Positions 63,991 to 64,000 of a stretch of DNA of 64,000 nt are shown piece after piece. The stretch covers positions 10,865,001 through 10,929,000 of the forward strand of contig OZ022502.1 of the NCBI GenBank assembly GCA_963989385.1. Reading direction: 5' to 3'. A model generated the notes under the pieces. The model saw only the letters and a list, made by a program, of their open reading frames with translations. It was not told where the DNA came from and searched no databases. The stretch is from Ctena decussata. Its lineage: Eukaryota > Mollusca > Bivalvia > Lucinida > Lucinidae. The translations under genes and the position numbers were made by a program. Positions within the stretch are counted from its first letter, which is position 1; every line of letters begins with the position of its first letter.

Positions 63991-64000
63991 AAATATATGA

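Overview
The window is eukaryotic and most likely from a marine bivalve mollusc. Genes are sparse and split by GT-AG introns, intergenic DNA is AT-rich, tRNA-headed SINEs and short fold-back transposons are dense, and there are two families of tandem-repeat elements ending in CTCACCTGA or TCGCCTGAA that resemble the oyster 'pearl' type. A B-box/coiled-coil protein without RING is also typical of families expanded in bivalves. No database was searched, so the species is not named.

Layout. 1-9.0 kb is repeat-rich and has no convincing gene. From 9.08 to 23.8 kb a probable three-exon host gene (278 aa, basic and coiled-coil N-terminus, product not recognised) spans a 13-kb first intron. That intron holds an uninterrupted 756-codon LINE reverse transcriptase, a decayed second LINE on the minus strand, a SINE and several miniature inverted-repeat elements (MITEs). 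23.8-26.7 kb is intergenic with fold-back elements. 26,777-36,898 is a complete, bounded Polinton/Maverick DNA transposon with ~141-bp terminal inverted repeats and a perfect 6-bp target duplication (ATTATC). It carries a protein-primed-type family B DNA polymerase on the minus strand and, divergently, a zinc-finger/packaging-type ATPase and a chromodomain integrase, the last two each split by one intron. No capsid or protease gene is visible. 37-46 kb is repeat-dominated: MITEs, a 1.6-kb pearl-like element, nested fold-backs, a LINE fragment and one possible isolated exon. 46.76-53.25 kb is a large fold-back structure whose right arm is interrupted by a 4-kb insertion, which itself contains another pearl-like element, a SINE and a 1.4-kb tract crowded with AGATATCT palindromes. 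53-60 kb holds one more terminal-inverted-repeat element, the 3' end of a jockey-like LINE and a SINE. 60,737-62,569 is an intact intronless-CDS B-box/coiled-coil/beta-propeller (TRIM-like) host gene. The window ends in more MITEs.

How it fits together. Only two host genes are well supported. The rest is layered mobile DNA. The Polinton appears to have landed inside an older MITE and later received a SINE fragment. A family of ~240-bp fold-back MITEs (TGAGCCGCGACACGA termini) occurs eight times. The most unusual structures are the capsid-less but otherwise well-formed Polinton and the nested fold-back at 46.8-53.3 kb, whose two arms keep a similar ~70-codon reading frame.
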